13,925 bases of DNA. It comes from Methylococcaceae bacterium. Its GTDB lineage: Bacteria; Pseudomonadota; Gammaproteobacteria; Methylococcales; Methylococcaceae. The stretch is from contig VEPB01000324.1 in assembly GCA_012026715.1 (NCBI GenBank), positions 1-13,925 of the forward strand, in the 5' to 3' direction. Shown here in pieces: positions 6,795 through 13,743 of the stretch. How positions within the stretch are numbered: position 1 is the stretch's first letter; each line of letters starts with the position of its first letter. The notes below the pieces were generated by a model, which was not told the DNA's origin, did not search any database, and saw only the letters and a list, made by a program, of their open reading frames with translations. The position numbers and the translations under genes were made by a program.

Positions 6795-8318
6795 ATGAAA
6801 ATCCAGATGCACCTGATCGCCGCCGGCTGTCTGCTGGCGGCCCCCCTCACCCACGCCGCCAGCCACCGGGAAGCGCCGCTGATCGCCCTCGACCCGGCGG
6901 CCGACCTGACCGACGTCTACGCCTTCGTCAGCTACGACAAGGCCAACCTGGAGCGCGCCCCGGAAGACCGGCGGGTGACCTTCGTGATGAACGTCAATCC
7001 GGGCCAGAACCCGGCCGACGGCCCCAACTACTTCAACTTCGCCGACGACGTGGTCTACCGCTTCAACCTGGACAACGACCGCGACGGCAAGGCCGACGAC
7101 ATCCGCTACGAGTTCCGCTTCAAGACCGAGGACCGCCCGGTCGGCGGCCCCGGCGGCCTGACCTCGCCGGTCCCTTATCTGGGCAATCCGGCCATCCCGG
7201 CAACCGTGCCGCTGCAGGGCATCACCGCGCTGGACGGCCCCGGATCGGAAGGCTTGACCCGGCGCCAGACCTATACCGTCACGGAGTTCCGCGGCCATAG
7301 AAAGACGGTGCTGTTGCGCGGTGCCATCGCCGTACCCTCCAACGCGGGGCCCGCCACCATGCCTCAGTACGAGAGCCTGGCCCAACAGGGCATCTACAGC
7401 GACGAGGCCAACGGTATCCGGGTGTTCGCCGGACAGCGGGCCGAGACTTTTTACATCGACCTGGGCGCCACCTTCGATACCCTCAACCTGCGCCGCTCAC
7501 CGCCCCTGCTGAGCAGCGGCGCCGACGACGGCGACGGGATCAACCCCTTCGGCATCAACCGCTTCGCCGGCACCAATATCAGCACCATCGCCCTGGAAGT
7601 GCCGATCCGCCGCATCACCGCCAACGGCCATGCCGCCAGTGACGACAACAAATTGATCGGACTGTACGCCAGCACCAGCCGCAGCAAGGTGAAGGTGCTG
7701 CGCCGCAACGGCGGCTCCCGCAATGCCGGCGACCCCGTCCAGGTGGCCCGTCTGGCCAACCCCCTGGTCAATGAGCTGATCATCAATACCCCTTTCAAGG
7801 ACGGCTGGAACGCCCAGGAGCCCGAGAAGGAAGCCAAGTTCCAGGAGTTCTACAAGACCCCGGTCATCGCCACCGCCCTGGATCTGGTGTTCGGCGGCTT
7901 CGGCGTCAAGGTGCCGGCCACTCCGCGCACCGACCTCATGCAGGTGTTCCTGAAATATCCCGGCCAATCCGTTGCCGGCAACGACTGCGGCAAACCCTGC
8001 TCCGAACTGCTGCGGCTCGACCTGTCGGTACCGCCGCGGGCGCCGGCCGCCCAAAGCCGGCTGGGCGCGGCCCTGGGCGGCGACCCGGCGGGCTTTCCCA
8101 ATGGCCGCCGCCCCAACGACGACGTCACCGACATCGCCATCCGGGTGGTGGGGGGCACCGACTACATCAACGTCAAGGCCGGCGCCGGGGTCAACTTCCT
8201 CGACGGTGCGCCGGGCGCCGGCCTGCCCCAGGGCACGGGCAACCTCATGGGAACCACTGCGACCGGCATCGCCAGCGAGTTTCCCTTCCTCCCCACCCCC
8301 TATCCCGGCCGGGGCTGA
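6795..8318 (+). CDS. secreted DUF4331 domain protein
   Basis: DUF4331 proteins are secreted and have no established biochemical role. The 507 residues begin with a signal peptide (MKIQMHLIAAGCLLAAPLTHA, cleavage about residue 21) directly followed by the family's hallmark ASHREAPLIALDPAADLTDVYAF. Other family segments are FVMNVNPGQNPADGPNYFNFADDVVYRF around 63-90 and the Asp-rich DNDRDGKADD at 93-102, which could bind calcium. One close cysteine pair occurs late in the protein (NDCGKPCSELLRLDL). AGAGGAAG ends five bases before the ATG. The TPR gene starts eight bases after its stop, and the HupE-like gene overlaps that one, so this is the first gene of a three-gene operon. The leader carries a perfect hairpin. 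No membrane anchor is visible apart from the signal peptide, so a periplasmic or extracellular location is expected. Confidence 0.92.
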   Translation: MKIQMHLIAAGCLLAAPLTHAASHREAPLIALDPAADLTDVYAFVSYDKANLERAPEDRRVTFVMNVNPGQNPADGPNYFNFADDVVYRFNLDNDRDGKADDIRYEFRFKTEDRPVGGPGGLTSPVPYLGNPAIPATVPLQGITALDGPGSEGLTRRQTYTVTEFRGHRKTVLLRGAIAVPSNAGPATMPQYESLAQQGIYSDEANGIRVFAGQRAETFYIDLGATFDTLNLRRSPPLLSSGADDGDGINPFGINRFAGTNISTIALEVPIRRITANGHAASDDNKLIGLYASTSRSKVKVLRRNGGSRNAGDPVQVARLANPLVNELIINTPFKDGWNAQEPEKEAKFQEFYKTPVIATALDLVFGGFGVKVPATPRTDLMQVFLKYPGQSVAGNDCGKPCSELLRLDLSVPPRAPAAQSRLGAALGGDPAGFPNGRRPNDDVTDIAIRVVGGTDYINVKAGAGVNFLDGAPGAGLPQGTGNLMGTTATGIASEFPFLPTPYPGRG

Positions 8319-8326
8319 GGTGGGCC

Positions 8327-9508
8327 ATGACAGGCCCCTTGCACCTTCTCGCCTGGAGTCTCCTGCTGATCGCCGGCCTCGCGCCGGCGGTCGGCGCCGC
8401 GCCCCTGAACGAGCGGGCGTCGACCCGCGAAACCGGCGCTCGACCGCGGGCACCCACCGTCACCGGGATCGAACCGACCCTGAACCTGGCCCGAGACCTG
8501 CTGCAGCGCAACCGCACGAGTCGCGAGCCGGCCGAGGCAGAGAGGGTCCGCGTCCTGATCCGCCAAGCCCTGGTCTCTTCGCCTTTGAACGCCCAGGCCT
8601 GGACCTTGAGCGCCTGGGACGAGATGAACCGCCACAGCTTCCGCACCGCCCTCGACGCCGTGGAGCGCGCCCACCGGCTTGCGGCCCCCACCGCCCTGAG
8701 CTTAGGGCTTCAGGCCGACGCGCTGGTGGAACTGGGCCGTTACCGGGAGGCGGTGGCGGCGACCCAACAGCTGCTGGACCATTTCCCCGGCCTGCCGGCC
8801 TTGTGCCGGGCCGCCCATCTGCGCTGGCTGCACAGCGACGCGGACGGCGCAATCGCCCTGCTGGAACCGGCCCTGCGCGCGCCGCCGACCGGCTCGAAAT
8901 CCCACGCCTGGGCCTTGCTGCAAAAGGCCGAAGTCGAATTGAACGCGGGACGGATCGAGCCGGCCGAGCGGTCGCTTCAACGTGCCGAAACCCTGTTTCC
9001 CGGCAAGCCGGAAGCAAAGGCCCTGCGGGCGCGCCTGCTGGAAGCCCGCGGCGATGGACATCGAGCGCTGCAGCAATGGCAGGACAGCCTCGCCGGCTAT
9101 CCCAGCCCGGATTCCGCCGTGGCCGCCTGGCGGCTGGCTCGGCGCATCGGCGACAGCGAAGCGGCACAGCGCCTGGATCGGCTGCTGGAGGGACTGGCAC
9201 GGCTGGATTCCCGCGGCGATCCTCTATTCCGCCGCAGCCTGGCCGAATACTACGCCATCAAGGACCCGGCCAGCGGGCGCGCCGAGCCCCTGGCCCGGCA
9301 GGAACTGGCGCAGCGGCCGGACATCTACGGCCATGCCCTGCTGGCCTTCGTCCTGCGCCAATCCGGCAAGATCGTCGAAGCCGACCACCACGCCCGACTG
9401 GCCTTAAGGCTCGGCACCCCCGACCGGCGGCTGCGGCACTGGGCTGCGGGGGCGGATTCCGACGCGACGCCCCCTGCCCCGCGCCAACTGGCCGCGAGGC
9501 TGCCATGA
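8327..9508 (+). CDS. secreted tetratricopeptide-repeat protein
   Basis: The 393 residues start with a signal peptide (hydrophobic core LLAWSLLLIAGLAPAVG, cleavage near residue 24). The rest is alpha-helical repeat. TPR-like 34-residue units can be followed at about 88-121 (NAQAWTLSAWDEMNRHSFRTA), 125-158 (LGLQADALVELGRYREAVAA), 160-190, 194-227 (AWALLQKAEVELNAGRIEPAE), 228-260 and 333-366 (GHALLAFVLRQSGKIVEADH). TPR proteins act as binding scaffolds, and no enzymatic motif is present. GAGGTGGG lies a few bases before the ATG. The gene is eight bases behind the DUF4331 gene, and its stop overlaps the next start (ATGA), so translation of the three is coupled. A scaffold role between the DUF4331 protein and the HupE-like protein is inference from position. 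Confidence 0.88.
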   Translation: MTGPLHLLAWSLLLIAGLAPAVGAAPLNERASTRETGARPRAPTVTGIEPTLNLARDLLQRNRTSREPAEAERVRVLIRQALVSSPLNAQAWTLSAWDEMNRHSFRTALDAVERAHRLAAPTALSLGLQADALVELGRYREAVAATQQLLDHFPGLPALCRAAHLRWLHSDADGAIALLEPALRAPPTGSKSHAWALLQKAEVELNAGRIEPAERSLQRAETLFPGKPEAKALRARLLEARGDGHRALQQWQDSLAGYPSPDSAVAAWRLARRIGDSEAAQRLDRLLEGLARLDSRGDPLFRRSLAEYYAIKDPASGRAEPLARQELAQRPDIYGHALLAFVLRQSGKIVEADHHARLALRLGTPDRRLRHWAAGADSDATPPAPRQLAARLP

Positions 9509-10765
9509 TCCGAGGTTTGGCCGCCCTGGTGTTGTTCGGGCTCTCCGTCGCAGTTGGAGCCCATCCCCTCGGCAACAACACGGTCAACCGCCAAGCCAGC
9601 CTGTCCGTATCTCGCCATGGCGTTCAAATCGACTATCTGCTCGACCTGGCGGAAATCCCCGCGTTGGCCGCCGCCATCGAAGCCGACGGGGACGGCGACG
9701 GTCGGACGACGCAAGCCGAGTGGGACGGCTGGGCGGCCGCGCGCCAGGAAGACATCCGCCGGTCGCTCTCCCTCAGGCTCAACCGGCATGACCTGACACT
9801 GCTGCCGGGCGGACGCCAATGGCGGCTGTTACCGGGCCAGGCGGGCCTGGACACCCTCAGACTGCGGCTTGGCTTTCAGACCGAAATAAGCGATGCCGCG
9901 ACCGATCCGGAACTGGCCTATCGGGACGGCTATCAGGCGAACCGTTTCGGCTGGCAGGAAATCAGGATCATCGGCCGGGGAGGGATGGTCGTGTTAGCCG
10001 CCAACGTTCCGCAACGGGACCGCAGCAAGGGACTCACCGACTTCACGCTGGCCGATGGTGACACTGCGCCCCGGGAACTCGCCGCCAGCGCCCGGTTGCG
10101 GTTCGATCCTGCGGCGAGCCCCCTCGACGGGGCGGCGCGATTGGCGGGAGAATCCGTCGATTCAGGGCGAAACGCCGATCGAACGAATGCCACCGCCGGG
10201 CGCTGGACCGAAGCCTGGCATTTCTACCGGCTGGGACTGCATCACATCGCGGTGGGTCTTGACCACCTGGCTTTCCTGCTGGGCCTGCTGCTGGCGGCGC
10301 GGCGCCTGGCCGAACTGATCCAGGTCATCACCGCCTTCACCGTCGCCCACAGCCTGACCCTCGCCCTGGCCGCCAACGGCTGGGTCGCCGCGCCGGGCCG
10401 CACTGGTGGAGCCGGCCATCGCCGCCAGCATCGTCTACGTGGGCGCCCGCAGCCTCACCGGAACGGGCCGCGGCCACGGCATTTACCTGGCCTTCGGCTT
10501 CGGCCTGGTGCACGGGCTAGGGTTTGCCGGCGCGCTGGCGGAATCCCTCGCCGGAGGGATTCACAGCGGCCGTTACTGGATCAGCGATCTGGCGGCGTTC
10601 AACCTGGGGATCGAGAGCCTGCAACTGGTGGTCGCCGGCATCGCCTTTGCCCTGTTGGAGCGGAGCCGCCAGCAGCCCTGGGCGGGTCCGGCCACGGCGA
10701 CGGCGTCGTTCGCCGTGATGGCGGCAGGGATGGGCTGGCTGGCGGTGCGGATCGCCACCCCGTAG
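9505..10765 (+). pseudogene. HupE/UreJ-type membrane protein, interrupted by a +1 frameshift
   Basis: The first part reads in one frame from ATG at 9505, which overlaps the TPR stop as ATGA, to about 10398 (298 codons). It has a signal peptide ending around AHPLGNN, a periplasmic region with a canonical EF-hand-like loop DGDGDGRTTQAE (61-72), and the first transmembrane part with HHIAVGLDHLAFLLGLLL (His246, His247, His254) and FTVAHSLTLALA (His282). The second part continues in the next frame from about 10403 with LVEPAIAASIVYVGA, the FGLVHGLGFAGAL helix and AFNLGIESLQL, and stops with TAG at 10763-10765 (120 codons). Together they make an uninterrupted HupE/UreJ_2-type protein of about 418 residues. 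Removing one C at 10398-10399 (GGGCCGCAC to GGGCGCAC) restores the frame as APGALVEPA. This may be a real mutation or a sequencing error. Such proteins are proposed nickel/cobalt or other metal permeases, unproven for this branch. Confidence 0.85.
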
Positions 10766-10824
10766 GCGGGGCTTCAGCCCCGCTGGCGACGGCCACGCTC
10801 CGCAGCCGAGGCTTAAGCCCCGCC
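10765..10824. repeat. nested inverted repeat between convergent operons
   Basis: The left arm GGCGGGGCTTCAGCC (10765-10779) and right arm GGCTTAAGCCCCGCC (10810-10824) are reverse complements at 14 of 15 positions. Each arm is itself palindromic: GGGGCTTCAGCCCC at 10768-10781 and GGCTTAAGCC at 10810-10819. The left arm begins on the last base of the HupE-like stop codon, and the right arm ends eight bases from the stop of the convergent cupin gene. It can fold in transcripts from either side, so it may act as a bidirectional terminator. It could also be a member of a dispersed REP-like family. Confidence 0.6.
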
Positions 10825-10832
10825 ACCACCGG

Positions 10833-11666
10833 CTACGGCGCCACCTCCCGCTCCCCCCGCACAAACAGCAGGGCACCGGCATCGGTGGTCAGTTCCCGGT
10901 GCCGGCTGCCGGGCGGGGCCAGCTGGTAGTCTCCCGCCAGCAGCAGGATGTCGCCGAGATAGATCTCTCCCTCCAACACCATGCATTCCTCATCCTGGCG
11001 ATGGCCGTGTTCCGGCAGCCGGGCGCCGGGCTGCAGCCGGTAGTAGCGGGACCACCGGCCACCCTCGCCCCACAGTTCGCGGACGGTCACGCCCGGAGCA
11101 ATCTCAATCCAGCCATCGCCGGCGCCGCGCACGGTCGTGCCTTCCGGGCCGGCCAGGGGCAGGATTCCGCCCAGCAGTTCCCGCCAAACGGAAGCCGAGT
11201 GGCCCAGCGAAGTGCCCCTCAGAAAAGCCAGAGCCCCGCCACGCGATTCGATGCCGCCGTGGCGGCTACCGGCCGGGGACAGCTGGTAATCGCCGGGCCC
11301 CAGTTCCACCTCGGCGGTATGCAGCTCGCCGCGCAGCACCATGCCTTCCTCCGCCCAGTTGTGGCGGTGGGCTGGCAAGGCGGCGCCGGGCGCGAACTCG
11401 ATCAGCACCGAAGCCCCTTCCGGACCGTTCCACAAGGGTTTGAAGCGAACGCCCTGCTTCAGCGTCTGCCAGCTGCCCCGCTTGAGCCGCACCGTCAGCA
11501 GGCCGGTTTCGCCGGCGCGGCCGTCGGCGGCCCGCGCCAGCAATCGGGAACGCAGGGCCTCGCGCCGCGGCGGATCGACGGGCGTCTGGCCTTCCGCCAG
11601 CAACCGGTTCAGCCGCTCCTGATCGGGCTCGTCGGGCGATTCCTGGGTTGACTGCGGTGTGGTCAT
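10833..11666 (-). CDS. tandem-cupin (ChrR-like) protein, probable regulator of the ECF sigma factor
   Basis: With the ATG at 11666 the protein has 277 residues. That start overlaps the sigma-factor stop as ATGA, which is why it is chosen over the open frame upstream. The first cupin (about 65-150) has metal ligands His100, His102, Glu106 and His136 in HRHNWAEE and GDYQLSPAGSRH. The second (about 185-270) has His220, His222, Glu226 and His256 in HGHRQDEE and GDYQLAPPGSRH. Both barrels keep a complete metal-binding set. The N-terminal 50 residues form a charged helix (RLNRLLAEGQTPVDPPRR) and hold no Cys or His, so the zinc-binding anti-sigma domain of Rhodobacter ChrR is missing. Coupling to an ECF sigma gene suggests it controls that factor, perhaps through a metal or ligand bound in the cupins. 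This is inference from position and family. Cytoplasmic, with no signal peptide or membrane helix. Confidence 0.85.
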   Translation of the reverse strand: MTTPQSTQESPDEPDQERLNRLLAEGQTPVDPPRREALRSRLLARAADGRAGETGLLTVRLKRGSWQTLKQGVRFKPLWNGPEGASVLIEFAPGAALPAHRHNWAEEGMVLRGELHTAEVELGPGDYQLSPAGSRHGGIESRGGALAFLRGTSLGHSASVWRELLGGILPLAGPEGTTVRGAGDGWIEIAPGVTVRELWGEGGRWSRYYRLQPGARLPEHGHRQDEECMVLEGEIYLGDILLLAGDYQLAPPGSRHRELTTDAGALLFVRGEREVAP

Positions 11667-12346
11667 GGAAGCTTTACCTCGTAGTCGGTCGGAACCAGCA
11701 GTTCCTTCAAGCTGGCGAGCGCCCTGCGGATGTGGGACTTCACCGTGCCCAAAGGCAAACCTGCGTGGAGCGCGATTTCGTCGTGGCTGAGCCCCCGGAA
11801 GAATGCCAGGGACAGCAGCTGGCGCGGCACCGGATCGCGCCGGGCCAAAGCCGCGTGCAAGGTCTGGCCTTGCTGCAGTGCGCTGAGCAAATCCGGCGGC
11901 CCCACCCCATCCGGGGCTTGCTGCATTTCCAGGGTTTCCGGCTCCAGCTCGCACTCCTCGGGATCGACCCGGCGCAGCGCATCCAGGGCCCGGCTGCGGG
12001 CGATGGTCATGCCCCAGGCGAGCGCGCTGCCACGCCCCGCGTCGAACCGCGGCGCCTGGCGCCAGACCTGCCAGAACACATCCTGCGCCGCCTCCTCGGC
12101 CATGGGTACCCGCCGCGTGATCCGCAGCGCCAGACCGTAGACCCGTCCGGCCAGCCGGTCATAAAGTTCCGCCAAGGCCGGTTCATCGTGGTCGGCGATC
12201 CGCTCGATCAGACTCTGCAGCAGTACCTCTTCCAACGGCCCGGTTTCCGGAACAGTGTCAAACGAAGCGGTCACTGCCTCCTCGCCAGCCGGCTCGGAAT
12301 CCGACCAGGCATCGACCTCCCCTTCGCCTTCCGACGCTGTGTTCAT
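11663..12346 (-). CDS. ECF-type RNA polymerase sigma factor
   Basis: This 227-residue protein has only the sigma-2 and sigma-4 regions of the extracytoplasmic-function group. Region 2 spans about 57-127, with LYDRLAGRVYGLALRIT, the core-binding AEEAAQDVFWQVWRQAPRF (84-101) and ALAWGMTIARSRALDALRR (108-126). Region 4 spans about 168-217, with the helix-turn-helix LSHDEIALHAGLPLGTVKSH at 186-205, which recognises the -35 element. The region 2 segments recall SigK-type factors. The ATG at 12346 is preceded by GGGAG and is the first good start. The frame stays open farther upstream without a better start. The N-terminal 40 residues are acidic and poorly conserved in appearance. The stop overlaps the start of the cupin gene by four bases, which implies a coupled sigma/regulator pair. 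Its target promoters are unknown. The DUF4331 operon and its own promoter are natural candidates. Confidence 0.93.
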   Translation of the reverse strand: MNTASEGEGEVDAWSDSEPAGEEAVTASFDTVPETGPLEEVLLQSLIERIADHDEPALAELYDRLAGRVYGLALRITRRVPMAEEAAQDVFWQVWRQAPRFDAGRGSALAWGMTIARSRALDALRRVDPEECELEPETLEMQQAPDGVGPPDLLSALQQGQTLHAALARRDPVPRQLLSLAFFRGLSHDEIALHAGLPLGTVKSHIRRALASLKELLVPTDYEVKLP

Positions 12347-12402
12347 CGCGCTCCCATTGACTACTAGTACGCCAAACCCGGCCAGTTGGATGCTCGGCGG
12401 CG

Positions 12403-12430
12403 ATGATAGCGGATTGCGCGCGGGGATTCC
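12403..12430 (-). promoter_or_regulatory. candidate promoter of the sigma-cupin pair
   Basis: On the minus strand GGAATC (12430-12425) is followed after 16 bases by TATCAT (12408-12403), leaving a leader of about 50 bases before the sigma-factor ATG. The GGAAT core resembles -35 elements used by many ECF sigma factors, which often drive their own genes. This is a pattern match by eye only. Confidence 0.3.
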
Positions 12431-12612
12431 GCCTCGGCCAGACATCGCAGGCTAAGGCTGGCTCTTCTTCCGGGAAGTTCTTGGTACGATGAAACATCGC
12501 GCTACAGAGGTGATTGCGGCCACCGTGGCGGCAAGAGCGCTTGCCGGGGAACTTGGATCGGGCTGAAACTTCCAACAGAAGTCCCCTCAGACCATCCGTC
12601 GAGCCCGATACC

Positions 12613-13224
12613 GTGAGCCGAGAAAACCAACCTCAGCGCCAGAAGACCGTTCCCATCCTCATCGTCGCGATTCTGGGAATCCTGTCGGCCCACTTGATTT
12701 CCCGAAGCGTCAACCCGGAAGAGTCCATGGAAGAGCAGGATGTCGCCGAAGCGCCGCCGCCGCCCACCTTCGAGATGACCGAGGAAGGCATCCTGGCGCT
12801 GTCGCCCTTCATCCGCTCGGCCCACTTGAGCCCCGCGACCGATTCGTCAGCGGGAAAGCAGGCGGGCTACCTGGCCAGCATCACCATAGAAAAGGAACCC
12901 CACACCCTGGGGGCCGGCGACTGGAACGTGATCGCCCACGACGTGCGCAGCCTCTCGGAATTACTGCTCAAGCAGCCACAAACCAGCGGGATCCGGTTCA
13001 GCTTCGCGGACCCGGAACAGCACAACCTGGAATGGGCGCGGGCCACCGTCAGCCGCGACCGGCTGCCGGGCGACTGGGAGGAACTGAGCTACTTGAAGTT
13101 CTTCGGCCGCATCGAACCGGAAGCCACGACGCGGGAATCGGAAACCTGGCTGTGTGAGTTCTACCGCCAATACGCCAGCGCCCGCCCCGGCGGCAATCTG
13201 CCGGAGACTTGCGTCGGGCTTTAG
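12613..13224 (+). CDS. single-pass membrane protein of unknown function
   Basis: I do not recognise a family. From the GTG at 12613 the protein is 203 residues: a short basic N-terminus, one hydrophobic helix at about 12-30 (TVPILIVAILGILSAHLIS), an acidic proline-rich linker (EESMEEQDVAEAPPPP) and a soluble C-terminal domain with two cysteines (181 and 200). A short positive tail before the helix suggests a periplasmic C-terminal domain. The start is uncertain. An in-frame TTG at 12514 would add 33 residues rich in Arg and Pro that look like read-through of the leader, while the GTG gives a normal membrane-anchor N-terminus but only a weak ribosome binding site. The gene diverges from the sigma factor and stands alone. 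The divergent arrangement makes shared regulation possible but not shown. Confidence 0.65.
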   Translation: MSRENQPQRQKTVPILIVAILGILSAHLISRSVNPEESMEEQDVAEAPPPPTFEMTEEGILALSPFIRSAHLSPATDSSAGKQAGYLASITIEKEPHTLGAGDWNVIAHDVRSLSELLLKQPQTSGIRFSFADPEQHNLEWARATVSRDRLPGDWEELSYLKFFGRIEPEATTRESETWLCEFYRQYASARPGGNLPETCVGL

Positions 13225-13270
13225 AGGATCAGAAAAACGATATCATGCGACCCTACCTTTCCCTCTTGGA

Positions 13271-13312
13271 TCAGGTAAATGGGGGGGCCTTAGCGAAGCG
13301 TTGTCCACCTGA
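13271..13312. repeat. palindromic element at the broken end of the PIN toxin stump
   Basis: The element is bounded by TCAGGT (13271-13276) and ACCTGA (13307-13312), perfect 6-bp inverted ends. Its minus-strand sequence TCAGGTGGACAACGCTTCGC, continuing into CTAAGG and a run of C, looks like intergenic REP-type repeats seen in several gammaproteobacterial genomes, though that likeness is from memory. Recognisable PIN-domain coding sequence stops exactly at its right edge. Confidence 0.45.
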
Positions 13313-13349
13313 TGTAGCGCACCAGCACATTGGTATCCAGCCCGATCAA
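13290..13349 (-). pseudogene. truncated PIN-domain (VapC) toxin stump
   Basis: Beginning with TTG at 13349, which overlaps the antitoxin stop as TTGA, the frame reads MIGLDTNVLVRYI and then RWTTLR before TAA at 13292-13290. The first 13 residues are the classic N-terminus of a VapC-type PIN ribonuclease. They include the first catalytic aspartate (Asp5 in GLDTNVLVRYI). An intact PIN toxin has about 130 residues, so nearly the whole domain with its other acidic residues is gone. The junction with unrelated sequence coincides with the palindromic element at 13271-13312. The product cannot be an active nuclease. The stump is too short for most gene finders. Confidence 0.75.
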
Positions 13350-13588
13350 TTCGCGGAAGCGCCCCGCTCCGCGATGGCCGCATCCATTTCCTCGACCGTT
13401 ACCGTTTTCTTGGGCTTGCCGAACTTCCCTTTGAGAGCCGTCACCGGGCGCGATGCCGCAACGAATTCATAGCGGCCGGGCTCGATCTCCACGATTTCAA
13501 CCCGGTCGCCGGTCTTCAGCCGCAACGCTTCCCGCACCGGGGTTGGGATCGTGATCTGTCCGTTGCGGTTGACGGTCGCTGTGGTCAT
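13346..13588 (-). CDS. AbrB/MazE-type antitoxin, partner toxin lost
   Basis: This 80-residue protein has an N-terminal AbrB/SpoVT swapped-hairpin DNA-binding domain (residues 3-46), with TTATVNRNGQITIPTPVREA and the GDRVEIVEIEPGRYEFV strand pair. A short linker (ALKGKFGKPKKTV) and a C-terminal toxin-binding helix (TVEEMDAAIAERGA, 64-77) follow. This layout is that of VapB antitoxins of PIN toxins, which neutralise the nuclease and repress their own operon. The toxin gene directly downstream survives only as a 19-codon stump overlapping this stop. GAGG upstream of the ATG serves as ribosome binding site, and an 8+8 bp inverted repeat 22 bases upstream is a likely operator. The antitoxin itself looks intact, so it may persist as a stand-alone regulator. 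Confidence 0.88.
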   Translation of the reverse strand: MTTATVNRNGQITIPTPVREALRLKTGDRVEIVEIEPGRYEFVAASRPVTALKGKFGKPKKTVTVEEMDAAIAERGASAN

Positions 13589-13609
13589 AGCACTACCTCG
13601 CTCTCAATT

Positions 13610-13631
13610 TGCCTTACTTCATTGTAAGGCA
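13610..13631 (-). promoter_or_regulatory. inverted repeat, likely autoregulatory operator of the antitoxin
   Basis: TGCCTTAC (13610-13617), spacer TTCATT, GTAAGGCA (13624-13631) is a perfect 8-bp inverted repeat lying 22 bases before the antitoxin start. Read on the minus strand it contains TACAAT, a good -10-like hexamer, so a protein bound there would block transcription. AbrB-type antitoxins commonly bind such palindromes in their own promoters. A hairpin in the leader RNA is the alternative. Confidence 0.5.
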
Positions 13632-13743
13632 CTTGGCGGGACAAATAGGAGCCCATGCCCATCCCCAGAGAGAGCACCGGCCCCAGCCACACTGCGACAC
13701 CGTCATCCGAAAAGTCAGGAAACCCACGACAAATCGAGTCTGA

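Noticed and set aside
7972..9504. Very long plus-strand open frame running from inside the DUF4331 gene into the HupE-like gene
   Set aside because: Before 9505 it is Arg/Pro/Ala-rich, with no family features, and it overlaps two well-supported genes in another frame. Only the part from 9505 is coding.
11667..11954. Upstream extension of the cupin frame
   Set aside because: It overlaps the sigma factor on the same strand and is low-complexity Ala/Gly/Arg/Pro. The ATG at 11666 overlaps the sigma stop as ATGA, which is the typical coupled arrangement.
12467..12477. Small palindrome CTTCC-G-GGAAG in the gap before the 12613 gene
   Set aside because: Only 5-bp arms and no second copy seen. Expected by chance in GC-rich DNA, so not claimed as an operator.
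13209..13472. Plus-strand frame across the toxin stump and antitoxin
   Set aside because: It is antisense to the well-supported antitoxin and has no family features.
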